NCBI GenBank assembly: GCA_019426215.1
Contig: CM033395.1
Location: forward strand, 20,140,569-20,204,568
Reading direction: 5' to 3'
From: Buddleja alternifolia
Taxonomy: Eukaryota > Streptophyta > Magnoliopsida > Lamiales > Scrophulariaceae
Length of the DNA: 64,000 bases
Shown here: positions 11,437-21,788 of the stretch, one piece after another
Layout: each line of letters begins with the position of its first letter
Position numbering within the stretch: position 1 is the first letter of the stretch
Translations under genes and position numbers: made by a program
The notes under the pieces: generated by a model
Told to the model about the DNA's origin: nothing
The model's input: only the letters and a program-made list of their open reading frames with translations
Databases searched by the model: none

Positions 11437-11468
11437 GTCTGCGATAATGGCTTAGTAATTGGGTCAGC
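11437..11468 (-). pseudogene. copia RNase H fragment upstream of the solo LTR
   Basis: Minus strand codes ADPITKPLSQ, the conserved end of plant copia RNase H, and joins in frame to MVLERHFDKMG beyond the solo LTR. Copia similarity stops at 11468. Confidence 0.85.
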
Positions 11469-14445
11469 CAATTAAATCAACAATAAATTCCTCATCAATC
11501 TTACATACTCAATTACACATCCCAAAACATAACTCCCTATAATAGAAACTAACCAAAGCTTCCTTTACTCCTCATTTCTCCCTTCTATTTGACATACTAA
11601 GCTTATCTGAAAAGAAAATATGCGGAGGGGTGAGTCCGAATGCCTCAGCGAGGTATGTTAATGGTTTGCTTTACACCTTTATCTATTAAAAAGAACTACA
11701 GAGGAAGACTACAAAAGAAACAAGATCGCACGTATCGAGCGAATCATTGGAGAAAACAAACTATCAGAACGACGAACATTAATTACGAGACATATAAGGA
11801 AGCCAGAATGAACAACTCATATACTTTGGATTCATGTCATACAATTGTGTTCCGTCTGCCAACTGTCCCATACTAACAGGAGACTTCACACCTTTTGAGA
11901 TTTGCAAGTGTCGGGATTCTAGTGCTGGCTCCTACGGGTTCAAGAGGTGGCCCCCGCCGTCAAGTGGCACTTTGTCCGGTATAGCACTTAGCTCCCTTCA
12001 GTCTGCAAAATTTCTAGGTGTCGGGATTCTAGAGGTGGCTCCTACGGGTTCAAGAGGTGGCCCCCTCCATGTAGCACTTTGCACCATGGCTTCAAGAGGT
12101 GGCTCTCACATGCGTGGCATTTGTCGCGCATAGCACTTAGCTCCTTTAGCCAACGGAGTAGAACCAAGAAATACAATGGTCTCAACGAGTTATACAAGAT
12201 ATGGACTCGATATTCGTATGAAAAGACATGAGGGAATTGACACCAATTAGACCGAAGACAATTTCATGGAAGACATGTACTATAGATATGAAAAGAATCA
12301 TCATCGAGGATAACAAGATATTGAGCCGAACGGAATATTTAGGAATCAACAATCATCACAAACCAATCATCAAGATACCGATAAGAAAGATACCGAAACA
12401 TGGTAATCAAACGAAAAGAAAGCGGGTAAAACAAATTCAAGCAATAAGAAGGAATTACAACCCTCACAGTTACAACTCGAGGTTGTCGCTTTGTGTTTCG
12501 TCTGAACCACAGACTATTCCGCTGTCCAAATACACCGTCATATTCTTAACTTATATACTTTGTAAACCAACAAAATACAACAACTCATACTACAAATATA
12601 GTAGAACCTAGACATATAGGCAATTTGGTTCAAAACTAATCTCAAGTAAGTTATATTCTGGCACAGCTTCACGACAAAAATTGTCATAAATCCCCTAAGT
12701 AAGATTTTGCTCACAAACTTTTCAGTAACAGATTAATCATGTTGAAGAATATGCTAAAAATCTCAGATTTAATTGACATTTTTTACTGGGTGATTCACTC
12801 ACCAAACCGTGGCTGCACCTAGGATGTTTTCAGGAAAGACACTTACGGTTCAAATAATTGTACAAAATCCCCTCTTTCTTAAATATCATTGAATAAAACT
12901 ACCAGTCTGTACTTTTAAAACTTCCAGAACTACCCCAAAACTTGTTGAAAAAGATTTGGTAAAATTTTCAAAAGCAATGAACATTTTTCCAAGTGGATGT
13001 TTTAACCACCAAACCTAGGTTAAACTAAAGCAGATTTTGACCCAGACAAGCTGGATTTCAAAATTTATATAAAATCCTTTGTTTATCAAAAAATCCCAAA
13101 ATTTGTAGGACATGTTCACATGACACTCAAAATGGTTCTATAAAATTTTGGAAGCCAAATAAAATACTTAGATATAAAATCTTCAGCTCAAAACAAAGCA
13201 TAATTGTAAATGAGTAATTCTCTGGTAGTAGTTGTCTGCCAATTTTTATAAATTTCATCAAAGCTTCAAAAATCTCAATATTTTACAGAAACATACAACA
13301 CAAGTATAGGTATTTACAGAAAAAAAAATTAAATTGTAATAAAATCTTTAAATATGAAATTTTAATCTCAACAAGTGGCTTTCCTGATACATGATATAAA
13401 TCTGGTAGTTCTTTTGAACAATTTATAAGAAATTCTGCAAGACTCCAAAATTTACCAAATTTCTCCAGTATGTTAGCAACACATCCAAGTTAATTGGGAA
13501 ATATTTTGACTCTAAAATTCATTCATTTGGGCTTTCAAATACAACCTAGAACCCATATGCAAAAATTGAAATGGAGTTCAACTTCATTTCATGACAAAAC
13601 AACAATGCATGTCCTAAATGACTTTCAAAAACAAGTTAGATTTGACATGCAATCACTTATCTATGCTTCAAATACAAATATAGTCATGGTTCAATAACAA
13701 TTTATCCAAATCCTTTCCTCATACACACAATCAACCAAATTCTCAGCCCTACATTCGAATTCACCTCATGCATGTCCCAATTGAACCTCCAATTGATCAA
13801 TTCTTGATTTAATTCTAAAATAATTCAAATAACCCAAGAATAAACACATTTTAACAGAGATGAGGAGTGTCTTACCTAAGTATTCGGTTGATGAGAAAAG
13901 ACCAAGAAAACAAAGTTCTAATGGTGCTGCCAGATTACAAGTCCAGAAATTGGGTCACGGTTTTGGGCGAATCTGAAAGTTTATGTAGCAGATATGCAAA
14001 TTCCGAACACATGGTGTTGTTCCTTGTCCTCTCAGGGAGATTTTGAGCTAAAGGGATTCTAATGTGCGTATCATTTTGTCCCTCAAAACTTGAAAATACA
14101 AACTGTGCCAGTGCTGGAATTGCTGTGCGAAAATTGCTAAGATTTGGTTTTCTTTTTGTTGTCTCTTGGAGTTGATGGTAAAGGGAATATGCAAGCCACT
14201 AGAAGTATATCTAATGTTACCATGAGGTCTAGTGTCCAAATATTTTCTCATTTTTTTCTTTCTTTCATAGCCCTTGCAATATTATAACTTTCTCAAACTC
14301 CCTATATATAAATTAAAACTTGGCCCTTTATGGATAATACTGGTGTCAAACCAATAACTGCTCCTACATATTTAATCAAGTAATTTTCAATAGGTTATAC
14401 TTGTAGTCATCGAATTTGTTATATTAGTATTACGAAACCTTATCA
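11469..14445 (-). mobile_element. Ty3/gypsy LTR, minus orientation, 3' end lost
   Basis: The minus-strand start is TGATAAGGTTTCGTAATAC at 14445, directly after a polypurine tract, so this is the 3' LTR of a minus element. It shares, in reverse, blocks of the plus LTRs: the gagtccgaatgcctcagcg block (11630), the cagttggcagac/gtcccata block (11860) and the ggtggcccccgccgtc repeats (11930-12140). The canonical far end (tgt...acgcc) is not found before copia sequence at 11468, so that end is truncated; 11469 is approximate. 12150-14440 is AT-rich U3 without ORFs of note. Confidence 0.78.
11908..12140 (-). repeat. Tandem LTR-internal repeat, about 2-3 units
   Basis: Units contain tgtcgggattctag, ggctcctacgggttcaagag and ggtggcccc; two near-full copies begin near 11908 and 12017, and a shorter third near 12085. 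The reverse complement of the same unit is triplicated at 56613-56950 in the plus LTR. Confidence 0.75.
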
Positions 14446-14957
14446 TACTCTTCCCCCCTTAAAAGAATTTGGTCCCCAAATTCTCACTTAAGAAGAGTCA
14501 AGGATGGTGTCTTCACATGTAGTTTTCAGTCTCCCAAGCCACTAAATATCCTTACCATATCTCCTTGACCAATGGGCTATTATTTAGAATTTTATGAACC
14601 TTGTTGTTTCTCCATATAGATTCCTCTTTTTATATCGAGTCATTCCCTAGATGAAGCATGTGTTGATGTATTACGCGAGTCGAGTCCAACTAATACTTCC
14701 TTAATCAAGAAACTTGAGAAACATCGTATGACAGAAATGGTTATTGAACTTTCAGCTAGTACACAACCTTCATCATATCTACCGGAATCACAAGGTATCT
14801 TAAATATCACAATTGAAGCTTTCTTCTTTTAGTCTTCCTAACATTTTCTCCAAATGACACCCTGAACGATTCTTGATCTCGACCTTCACTCTGATCACCC
14901 TATTTTGGTTTTGTACATAGTTCTCCAAATAGCTCAGCGTATTCACGTTCTAAACAT
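14446..14957 (-). mobile_element. Polypurine tract and 3' internal end of a minus Ty3 element
   Basis: 14446-14460 read on the minus strand is AAGGGGGGAAGAGTA, the polypurine tract that primes plus-strand synthesis. Before it lies GAATTTGGGGACCAAATTC, the typical GAATTTCGGGGACGAAATTC-like box of Tekay/Del chromoviruses. The remaining 480 bp look non-coding. Integrase and chromodomain are not visible; the element is cut at 14957 by unidentified repeated DNA. Confidence 0.75.
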
Positions 14958-15654
14958 GATTATTGGGTCTTGATGATAGAGTGTTGGATCACTTCTATGC
15001 CTAGGGCTCGACGAAAATGTTTTAAGACTATTATTTTGACGTATATGAATTCTTTAACGAGAACCAGAAGTCTTTGTCTTGGAACCAAGATGCTGATATC
15101 CCTCTGCATCCTTGAAGCTGTAAGTTCTCTCTGTTTTTCCCTTTTTCTATCTTCCACTATTATTGTAGGATAATCATCTGAGTAAAATGAAGATCCCATA
15201 GTTATACGATGATTGATGCGTTTGTAGTTTTTCTTAGAAAGCGCCACATCCTCGATTTTCTGGTTGCGTTTGGGTGGAAAATGGAGGGATGATATAGCTG
15301 TAATTCTCTTTGATAGTTTATTCACTTCAGTCGTGGCTATACACATGGAAAGGTTGCCGCTAACTTTCTTTGTCTCTTACTTCTGGTTCATAACCTATAT
15401 GCTTATTCGCTTGAGCCAGTACCAATGTTGCCAACTATACAAATCACTAATTGTGTTTTCAATTGGTTCGCCGACATAGATTGATACTTGAGAATACGGG
15501 AAAAAGTTCATTAGAATAACATAAAACAATTGAAGAGGTAACTATCTCAAATGATGGAGGAACTTGAGATTTATTCCAAATGTTGTACATGAATTAGCTA
15601 GAAGATTAATTGAGGCAATAAAGAAATGGCAATTAGAGATGAGTCCAAATGTTC
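14958..15654 (-). other. Unidentified repeated segment A, copy 1
   Basis: Bases 14958-15360 are matched closely by 27842-28245, and 54 bp of it recur at 29219-29272. The minus strand holds a 128-codon open frame starting MCIATTEVNKLSKRI and containing MGSSFYSDDYPTIIVEDRK; the second copy is broken after about 77 codons. Differences between copies change many amino acids, so I see no sign of protein conservation. I recognise no family. 15361-15654 is present only here and shows nothing recognisable. It may be a captured host fragment or an unfamiliar transposon part. Confidence 0.55.
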
Positions 15655-15955
15655 TACTTTCATAACTTCGTGCCACTTTGCAGAATTCATGTCCGTCATT
15701 ACTTCATCATAGCTAGCGGGATATTCTCCGTGGTTTCCTTCCGCTACTGCATATAGATTATGCTCTCCTTGTGGCAGATAACCATATCTCTCAAGCAGTT
15801 GAGACACTCTAGTAGACCTTAGCGTTGACGGCTATGTCTTTGCTGCTTCAGGTTGGGTTTTTTGAACAGTGTCTTCCAAAGGAGATTCATTTGTTCTTCT
15901 AGAACAATTACTTTGGACATTAACATAATATAAACCATTTATCAAACACGCACTG
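15655..15955 (-). pseudogene. copia pol fragment with the integrase deleted
   Basis: The minus strand reads NGLYYVNVQSN, then CSRRTNESPLEDTVQ, VSQLLERYGYLPQGEHNLYA, SYDEVMTDMNSAKWHEVMK. NGLYYVNVQ is pre-integrase; RTNESPLEDTVQ onward is the linker before RT. The whole integrase is missing between them, at the same point as in 28963 and 31660. The piece is cut at 15955 by the Athila-like LTR. RT sequence is lost on the other side, where segment A abuts. Confidence 0.88.
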
Positions 15956-17296
15956 TGACACGCTAGAAGCTAACGTGCTTGTTAGCAAGTATACTAGTCG
16001 TGTAGTAATAAAAAATGGACAAAATAAGTCCGGGTTATCGAACCATGGAGACTTGGATTTTTAGCTTCTGATTTTCAAAAAGGTAAAAGACACTTAAAGT
16101 AAAGCGGGACTAAAACAATTTAGTAAATGACGGACCAAAGGAGGGGATTAAACTTCATGTATGATAAAATGACCAAGGCACATGCTACAACCAAATCTAC
16201 TCGTCAATTTATATGGGTTACTCCTTGAATTATTAGACTCCTATTGCTTTGGTGGAAATTCCTAAATTAATTATTACCCGATGTCTCGGCTCATAATAAT
16301 CCTATGATTAGTTGACGGTTCTTTAAATATGTCTATCCGAGAATCTAATCAAAAATCACGCATTAACGTTCTAGAGCTTCCCCGAATAAATCCGGCTAAC
16401 AACACCCGGGAATCTTTACCTATTTCTAGGAGCAATCCCGCATTTGTTTCGGGGTGATGTGTTAATTCCCTTGCACCCTAATCTATCTTCTCTCGAACAA
16501 CTAGATTAGGCAAGATAGCAAGCATATGGTGATCAAACACATGTGATTGGCATAAAAGCATAGAATTAACACACAAAGCAATAGGAGAATTAATACAAAA
16601 AGTAACTTCACATATATTGACTCATGAATTGGCCTTCACATGGCCTTAGTCTCACAAATTTAGCTCATAATCAATAACATAGAAGATCCTAATATAGTCA
16701 TATACATAATCATACACAAGTATGTAATGAAAAACATATGAAAACTCCCTATATTGCTTGATTGATGATGTATCCGAGTCAAGAGCTTCAGTCCCAAGCT
16801 AGATCTCCTTCTTACCCTCTTAGAGTTGATGAAGAATGGCCCTAAACCCAGCAAATCGCCCCTAATCTCCCAGATTTCGAACCCACAAAATGAATTGAAA
16901 AATCCAATTTATAGTTCCAAATTTCTGTTATCGCGGCGCCTGGGCGCCGCCTAGATGGCGAGTCTTTCTTGGGGCAAAAGTTCCGGGGCGCCCAGGCACG
17001 AAAAATGGGGCGCCTAAGCGTGGTGGTTCAGGCGCGGAAGTGCGAAGCTTCGATTGTTGTTTGCTGGGTCGCGCCTAGGCACGAGAAAAATGGCGCCTAG
17101 GCGCCTCAGTGCGAAGCCTTGAGCAGCGTTGGGTAAATGAGTCGTCTTTTTGCCCTTTTCTTCGTCCATCGTCGCTTACTACCTGAACGCACTTTACACA
17201 CATATTAAACGCACGAGTGGCACGAAATAAATGATATATGGGCCTGAATAGTCATTAAAAGGACCTAAAAAACTTATGTAAAAACGACTCCTATCA
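15956..17296 (-). mobile_element. Athila/Tat-like element, 3' LTR
   Basis: It is 1341 bp, tgacacgctaga...tcctatca (TG...CA). It pairs with the LTR at 21789: both begin with the same 30-odd bases and share the acccgatgtctcggctc and acaacacccgggaat blocks. The minus-strand start TGATAGGAGTC at 17296 is preceded by the polypurine run GGAGGGGT. The GC-rich block at 16930-17110 repeats cgcctaggcgc-type palindromes. The left flank is copia pre-integrase. Confidence 0.92.
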
Positions 17297-17607
17297 ACCC
17301 CTCCAAACTTATCACTTGCTCATCCTCGAGCAAGAAAAAAAAACACAAGATACGAACTCATCACCAACCACAGGGAAAAATAATAAAAAGGAACTACCTC
17401 ACTCACTTTCGTGGAGTAAACTGTTGCATTTAGCGGATGCAACAAACCTTTGAACCTTTGAGTTACCTCAAGGGACGAGTTATAGTCTCGTTAGGGTTTG
17501 CAGACGATATACCCACAAAATCGAAAGATTTTCAACCCCGATCACTCAATATAAATTACAATGATTAATATAGCACATAATGGTATGAATTCATCTGTTT
17601 AAGCTCA
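17297..17607 (-). mobile_element. Athila-like polypurine tract and 3' non-coding internal DNA
   Basis: acccctccaaacttatcac and cttgctcatcctcgagca (17297-17332) match, in reverse, the GATGAGCAAGTGATAAGTTTGGAGGGG-type end of Athila/Tat elements, here split in two quotes. No ORF is visible in the rest. Confidence 0.75.
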
Positions 17608-18017
17608 AATTACAAAAGTCCATTTATCACTAAGATGCTTGACTCGGATGATGCAATCAACATGGTTCGACCAGTTTCTTATGAGGAGATTAGAGCCGTC
17701 ATGTTTGGGATCAATGATACAAAAGCTCTGGGACCGGATGGATATAACTCTAGATTCTTTAAGAGAGCATGGTCTATCATCGGAGATGAAGTCACAAAAG
17801 CTATTTCCTCTTTCTTTGAAACGGGTAAGTTGGTTAAAGAGATTAATTCTACAATGATATCCCTCATACCTAAAGTAGAGAATCCTAAACATGCGAAAGA
17901 CTTTAGGCCTATATCCTGTTGCAATGTGATCTATAAGGTGATCTCTAAGATTATGGCAAATCACCTTTATTTTGTTTATTAATGAAATTGACCTTTTACC
18001 AAAAAAAAAATTACAAA
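17608..18017 (+). mobile_element. Short LINE insertion with poly(A) and target duplication
   Basis: A plus frame from about 17635 encodes the N-terminal part of an L1 RT: MVRPVSYEEIRAVMFGIND, ALGPDGYNSRFFKRAW, LVKEINSTMISLIPKV and DFRPISCCNVIYKVISKIM. It then stops after ANHLYFVY at 17982 and is followed by taatgaaattgaccttttacc and ten A residues (18001-18010). The flanking repeat aattacaaa occurs at 17608-17616 and 18009-18017. So a complete retrotransposed copy of under 400 bp joins early RT sequence straight to a LINE 3' end and lacks everything between. The orientation is opposite to the host element. Confidence 0.85.
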
Positions 18018-19350
18018 TATATACACGTCACACACTTGCTCATGTTACGCCTTAACATCGAAAAGATCATCCTAAGGGTGTAGTGTAATAAATCTCCAGT
18101 ATTATAGTCGAGTGACATTCTTACCACTTTTCAAGCATTAACCCCATATTTATCAACTTTTGATTATTCACGTGGTACGAGAATTGAATACAACTTCATA
18201 GCCACTTAAAAATTCATCACTTCATTCCACTTTCGACTTTAACTTATGCACTTTCAACTCGAAACATTAGAGGCTAGACCATGTGCAATGTTCGATCTTC
18301 TTAGGCTTTCTTAGGCCAATAACTCCCAAACCAGACGGCTTTAGGGTATCAAGTGTAGAGACACTCCTAAGGGCTTAATCGCTCCAGTGTCAAAGGCCAC
18401 AAAATCAAACTAGGTCCTTATTCACTTAACACTTGCATTGGCTTGAGCTTAGCTCAAATTAGCATAATAGCACAGTATTCTAGGCATGGTGCTCTTCACC
18501 CCCAGTATCTATTAAGCCTGACTTTTGCAGTCATACCAATGTTCAACCTCTTTTTATTATTATTAAGCATACGAAGTTAACGTTCTCAACTCATAACACA
18601 TGTGAAAATTCTAAGTTGATATTTTCGGGATCAAGCCTTTAAGTGTTTCAAAATGGTTGTCCACTCAACTCCTCTACCCTCGATTTATGTGCATATGTGA
18701 ATCATCTTAAAGACAATCTAATCACGTTTAGGGTCCCACAAGCAAGGAAATGTTGTGTATAGCCATTAAAAACCAAATTGATAGAGAAAACATACCATGT
18801 ATTCAAGTTAACCATGTTCAATGCCTCAAGTGAAGGGTTGAAATTCTATCCAAAAAATTGTTATGCTTGAATTCTCACAAAAATTAGTACAAAACACATG
18901 CAATTGTAACGATTCCCCCAAACGTGAGCTAAAAACAAGATCACATGACACATAAGATTAACAAGCGCTACTCATACCACCCCCCCCCCCAAACTCAACA
19001 TTGTCCTCAATGTTGACTCAATCATACACACTCAAAAAGGGGGTAAACGAGAGTACTTACAACAAGGGTGCTAAAAAGCAACTCTTAATCACGTGAGATC
19101 CACTCCAAGCTCAAATCCACAATGAAAGATCTCCAATGCAAAACTCGGCTACTCCATGTTATGTACTCACAATACAAACCATCAAGACTCAAAGAGAAGC
19201 TTGCCAAAAGTGCATGCTTGAACATAACATAAAGAAACAAACTAAACAAGACAAAAACGAAAGCAAAAAGAAAAGAAAACTTACAAACTTGGGTTGCCTC
19301 CCAAGAAGCGCTTGTTTATAGTCATTAGCTTGACTTTTGTGCTCTAAGGT
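18018..19350 (-). mobile_element. Athila-like 3' internal region, non-coding
   Basis: There is no long ORF. At 18979-19018 the minus strand reads AACATTGAGGACAATGTTG followed by a G-run, a hallmark found after the coding region of Athila/Tat elements. In autonomous relatives RT, RNase H and integrase lie between protease and this box. Here only about 330 bp separate it from the protease ORF, so pol is absent. Confidence 0.75.
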
Positions 19351-19975
19351 TCAAATAGGTGGCCCATTTAGAACAACAATATCCTTGCCATTCCTCCTTT
19401 TCTTCTTATGTCCCACTTGCCTCCACTCATATTGCGGTGTTTTGCGATAAGCCCTTTGTGTTGGATTTGTCTTATCAATTTCACGAACACGTAGATGTGG
19501 TGGAATATACTTCATGCAAAAATCATCTTTTCTCACCTTGCCTTGTTGCTCAGTGGGTGCCTCATCCTCCACAATAAGAGTGCTCTTAGTCTTACCAAGT
19601 GTGCATTGCTCATCAAACAAAAGGTGAATGACATCGACATATAAACAAGTAAGATCAGCCGTAGGCGGTTGCATGTCATGACAAACATCAAATATCACCT
19701 TTTTATCACCCACCTTCAATGTCAACCTACCCTTTCCCATGTCGAGCTTGGCGTTGCTAGTGGCTAGAAAGGGTCTTCCTAGAATCAAGGGGACATTAAT
19801 GTCACTATCCATTTCGAGAACCACGAAGTCGACCGGATAGAAGAACTTGTCAACTTGTACAATGACATCCTCGATAATGTTCTTTGGTTTCTTGATAGAG
19901 CGATCCGCCAATTGCACGGACATGGATGTTGGCGTAAGATCTCTAAGGCCTAGCTTCTTAAAAATAGAGTAGGGA
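19351..19975 (-). pseudogene. Athila-like aspartic protease, C-terminal part
   Basis: Minus frame: SVQLADRSIKKPKNIIEDVI, VQVDKFFYPVDFVVLEMD, VPLILGRPFLATSNAKLDM, GRLTLKVGDKKVIFDV. This is the retropepsin-like domain of Athila/Tat elements, where LGRPFL is characteristic. A tail follows that contains CMKYIPPHLRVREIDK and a basic HKKKRRNGKD stretch, ending in a stop at 19351. No RT follows. The N-terminal half, with catalytic DSGAS, lies in a different frame (19950-20639); one base is missing near 19965 between SINLL and the next residues. Confidence 0.88.
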
Positions 19976-20639
19976 GAAGGTTGATACTTGCTCCGGAATC
20001 ACAAAGAACTTTGTCGAACTTGAGATGGCCAATAGTGCACGGTATTGCGAGACTCCCGGGATCTTTGAGTTTAGTTGGCAATTTATTGAGCAAGACGGCG
20101 GAACATTCCTCAGTGAGACACATCGTCTCCTTTTCCTCCCACTTCGGTTTGTTAGATAGTATGTCTTTGAAGAACTTCACATAATTTGGCATTTGGAGAA
20201 TGGCATCAAAAAATGGAATGTTAATCCTCACCTCACGAAGGATTGCCAAAATCCGAAGAAAGCTCGGATCCATCTCCTTCTGCTTCTTTTTGTGTGCATT
20301 TGGGAAGGGGACACGAATCTCGATAGGATGAGAAGGCGTCAGAGTGGTAGAATCAAAACCGGGTGAAACAGGAGGCGACGCCTGGGCGTGCATATTGGCG
20401 CCTAGGCGCGGATCTGGTGGCGCCTGATCGTGCATCATAGGGCGCTCGGGCGCGGAATTGCGATGTGATTCGTCCTGCAGAGGTGAAGGAGGCGCCTGGA
20501 CGCCATCTGATGGACGCCTGGGCGCCGTCTGATGGGCGCCTAGGCGTGGTACTACGAAACTCCTGTTCAGAGCAGGGGAGATCTGGCGCCTGGGCGTGCA
20601 ACATAGGGCGCTCAGGCGCGGGACTACTGGCAGTTTCAC
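19950..20639 (-). pseudogene. Athila-like gag-protease linker and protease N-terminus
   Basis: The minus frame first reads a repetitive Ala/Pro/Arg-rich segment (PRLGAH, APRRPSDGVQAPP, APERPMMHDQAPP). It then gives the conserved block KEMDPSFLRILAILREVRIN, IPFFDAILQMPNYVKFFKDI, LTEECSAVLLNKLP, KLKDPGSLAIPCTIG and the active-site motif CDSGASINLLP. It stops at LFLRS after the single-base loss. The first 96 codons overlap the gag frame (20353-21618) in another phase, so a frame change near 20640 is needed to pass from gag into protease. That may be decay rather than programmed frameshifting. Confidence 0.85.
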
Positions 20640-21618
20640 TCTCTAATTGTTTTCCACTTCTCAAGGTTATGGCATTGCATTGAGCCTTCGGGTTTTTCTC
20701 CGTGTCACTTGGTAGAGTCCCCGGGGCTCTACCATTCACCGCATTGGAAATTTGACCCACTTGGGTTCGCAAGTCCTTCAGTTCCATAAACATGTCCTTC
20801 ATCATACCCCGAAGTTCGTTGAACGACGTATCGGACTTCTTCATGTGAGCATCGAGTCTCTCATTGGTTGTGGGAGGTCGCATTTGCACTTGACCTTGAC
20901 CTTGTCCATTGAAGTTGCCTTGCCTCGGGGGTGGGTTATTGAAAGGTGGTCGTGGAGCTTGATAGATCCCCGGTTGTGCGTTTTGTGCGGGGTTGGGTCT
21001 TTTTGGAAAATTCTCGGGTACATGAAAGTTCACCCGAGGTTGATTGTGATTCCCCACATAATTGGAGGGTGGAGAGCATTTATTTAAAAAGGCATCGACC
21101 AACTCACCCCATGTCGTAATAGATTGTGGAGGCAGGGATTTGTACCATGTTGTCGCCCTATTCTTTAATGAGAAATGGAAGACTCTTAGATGAATCGCAT
21201 CAAGAACCCGTGGATGATATTGAATGGTCACAAGAGCATCGTCTATAGTCTCTAAATGAGCGTGAGGTGATTCGTCCGGTTCTCCATAGAAAGGTTCTCC
21301 TTGCACCATACTAAAGATGTGGTAGTTTGGCGCGAAGAAATTAGGCAAGACTACGGGCCGCGGAATGGTATGGACCCTAGGTGGTAAGCTACCCCGAACA
21401 GATGGTAATTGTTGAGGAGGTGCCGCTTGCATGGCTTGTAGAACACCTTGGAACCACTCCCTGTTTTTCGGTAAATTCATATCGGGAAAATTTCCATTCG
21501 GGTTTTGGTTGAGATTATTGGCCATTTCCCTTGTTCGCCTACTAGCTCGAAGAACTCGTTCAATTTTGGGCTCCAACTCGTATAGAGGCTCGTTTGAGGA
21601 GCGGGTCATGCACCACAC
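20353..21618 (-). CDS. Athila-like gag, 421 codons, with internal deletion
   Basis: The longest open frame in the window. From the ATG at 21618: MWCMTRSSNEPLYELEPKIE, NNLNQNPNGNFPDMNLP, a proline-rich stretch, FSMVQGEPFYGEPDESPHAH, LRVFHFSLKNRATTWYKSLP and TTWGELVDAFLNKCSPPS. The Retrotrans_gag domain then stops early and jumps to NYVGNHNQPRVNFHVPENFP, so about 100 residues usual in Athila gag are missing. Next come a Pro/Gln-rich segment, a helix ending LKDLRTQVGQISNAVNGRAPG, and AITLRSGKQLESE, the block before protease. After about 20640 the frame runs out of phase through GC-rich repeats. The product would be a particle protein. Whether it is expressed is unknown. Confidence 0.8.
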   Translation of the reverse strand: MWCMTRSSNEPLYELEPKIERVLRASRRTREMANNLNQNPNGNFPDMNLPKNREWFQGVLQAMQAAPPQQLPSVRGSLPPRVHTIPRPVVLPNFFAPNYHIFSMVQGEPFYGEPDESPHAHLETIDDALVTIQYHPRVLDAIHLRVFHFSLKNRATTWYKSLPPQSITTWGELVDAFLNKCSPPSNYVGNHNQPRVNFHVPENFPKRPNPAQNAQPGIYQAPRPPFNNPPPRQGNFNGQGQGQVQMRPPTTNERLDAHMKKSDTSFNELRGMMKDMFMELKDLRTQVGQISNAVNGRAPGTLPSDTEKNPKAQCNAITLRSGKQLESETASSPAPERPMLHAQAPDLPCSEQEFRSTTPRRPSDGAQASIRWRPGASFTSAGRITSQFRARAPYDARSGATRSAPRRQYARPGVASCFTRF

Positions 21619-21764
21619 AAGAACCTAACAATTTAAACACAAGAACGAAATTAGACCTAACACGAAAATAAAAAAAAAGCAAGAATTAAAGAAAAGACTA
21701 ATAATTATGAAAACGTAAAAGAAAACAAAAGCAAAAAGAAAAACAAAAACTCAAAATAAACAAG

Positions 21765-21782
21765 TCTCCGGCAACGGCGCCA
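21765..21782 (-). other. Primer binding site (tRNA-Asp type)
   Basis: The minus strand TGGCGCCGTTGCCGGAGA starts six bases from the LTR edge. It matches the TGGCGCCGTTGCCGGGGA site typical of Athila/Tat elements with one difference. It fixes 21789-22821 as the 5' LTR. 21619-21764 between site and gag is A-rich leader. Confidence 0.92.
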
Positions 21783-21788
21783 AAAACT

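Noticed and set aside
17605..17964. 119- and 81-codon minus frames opposite the LINE piece
   Set aside because: They are the reverse strand of the recognised RT fragment ALGPDGY...DFRPIS.
20353..20639. Programmed frameshift between Athila gag and protease
   Set aside because: The frames overlap by 287 bases in a repeat array, but no slippery site is evident and a second single-base loss near 19965 shows ordinary decay.
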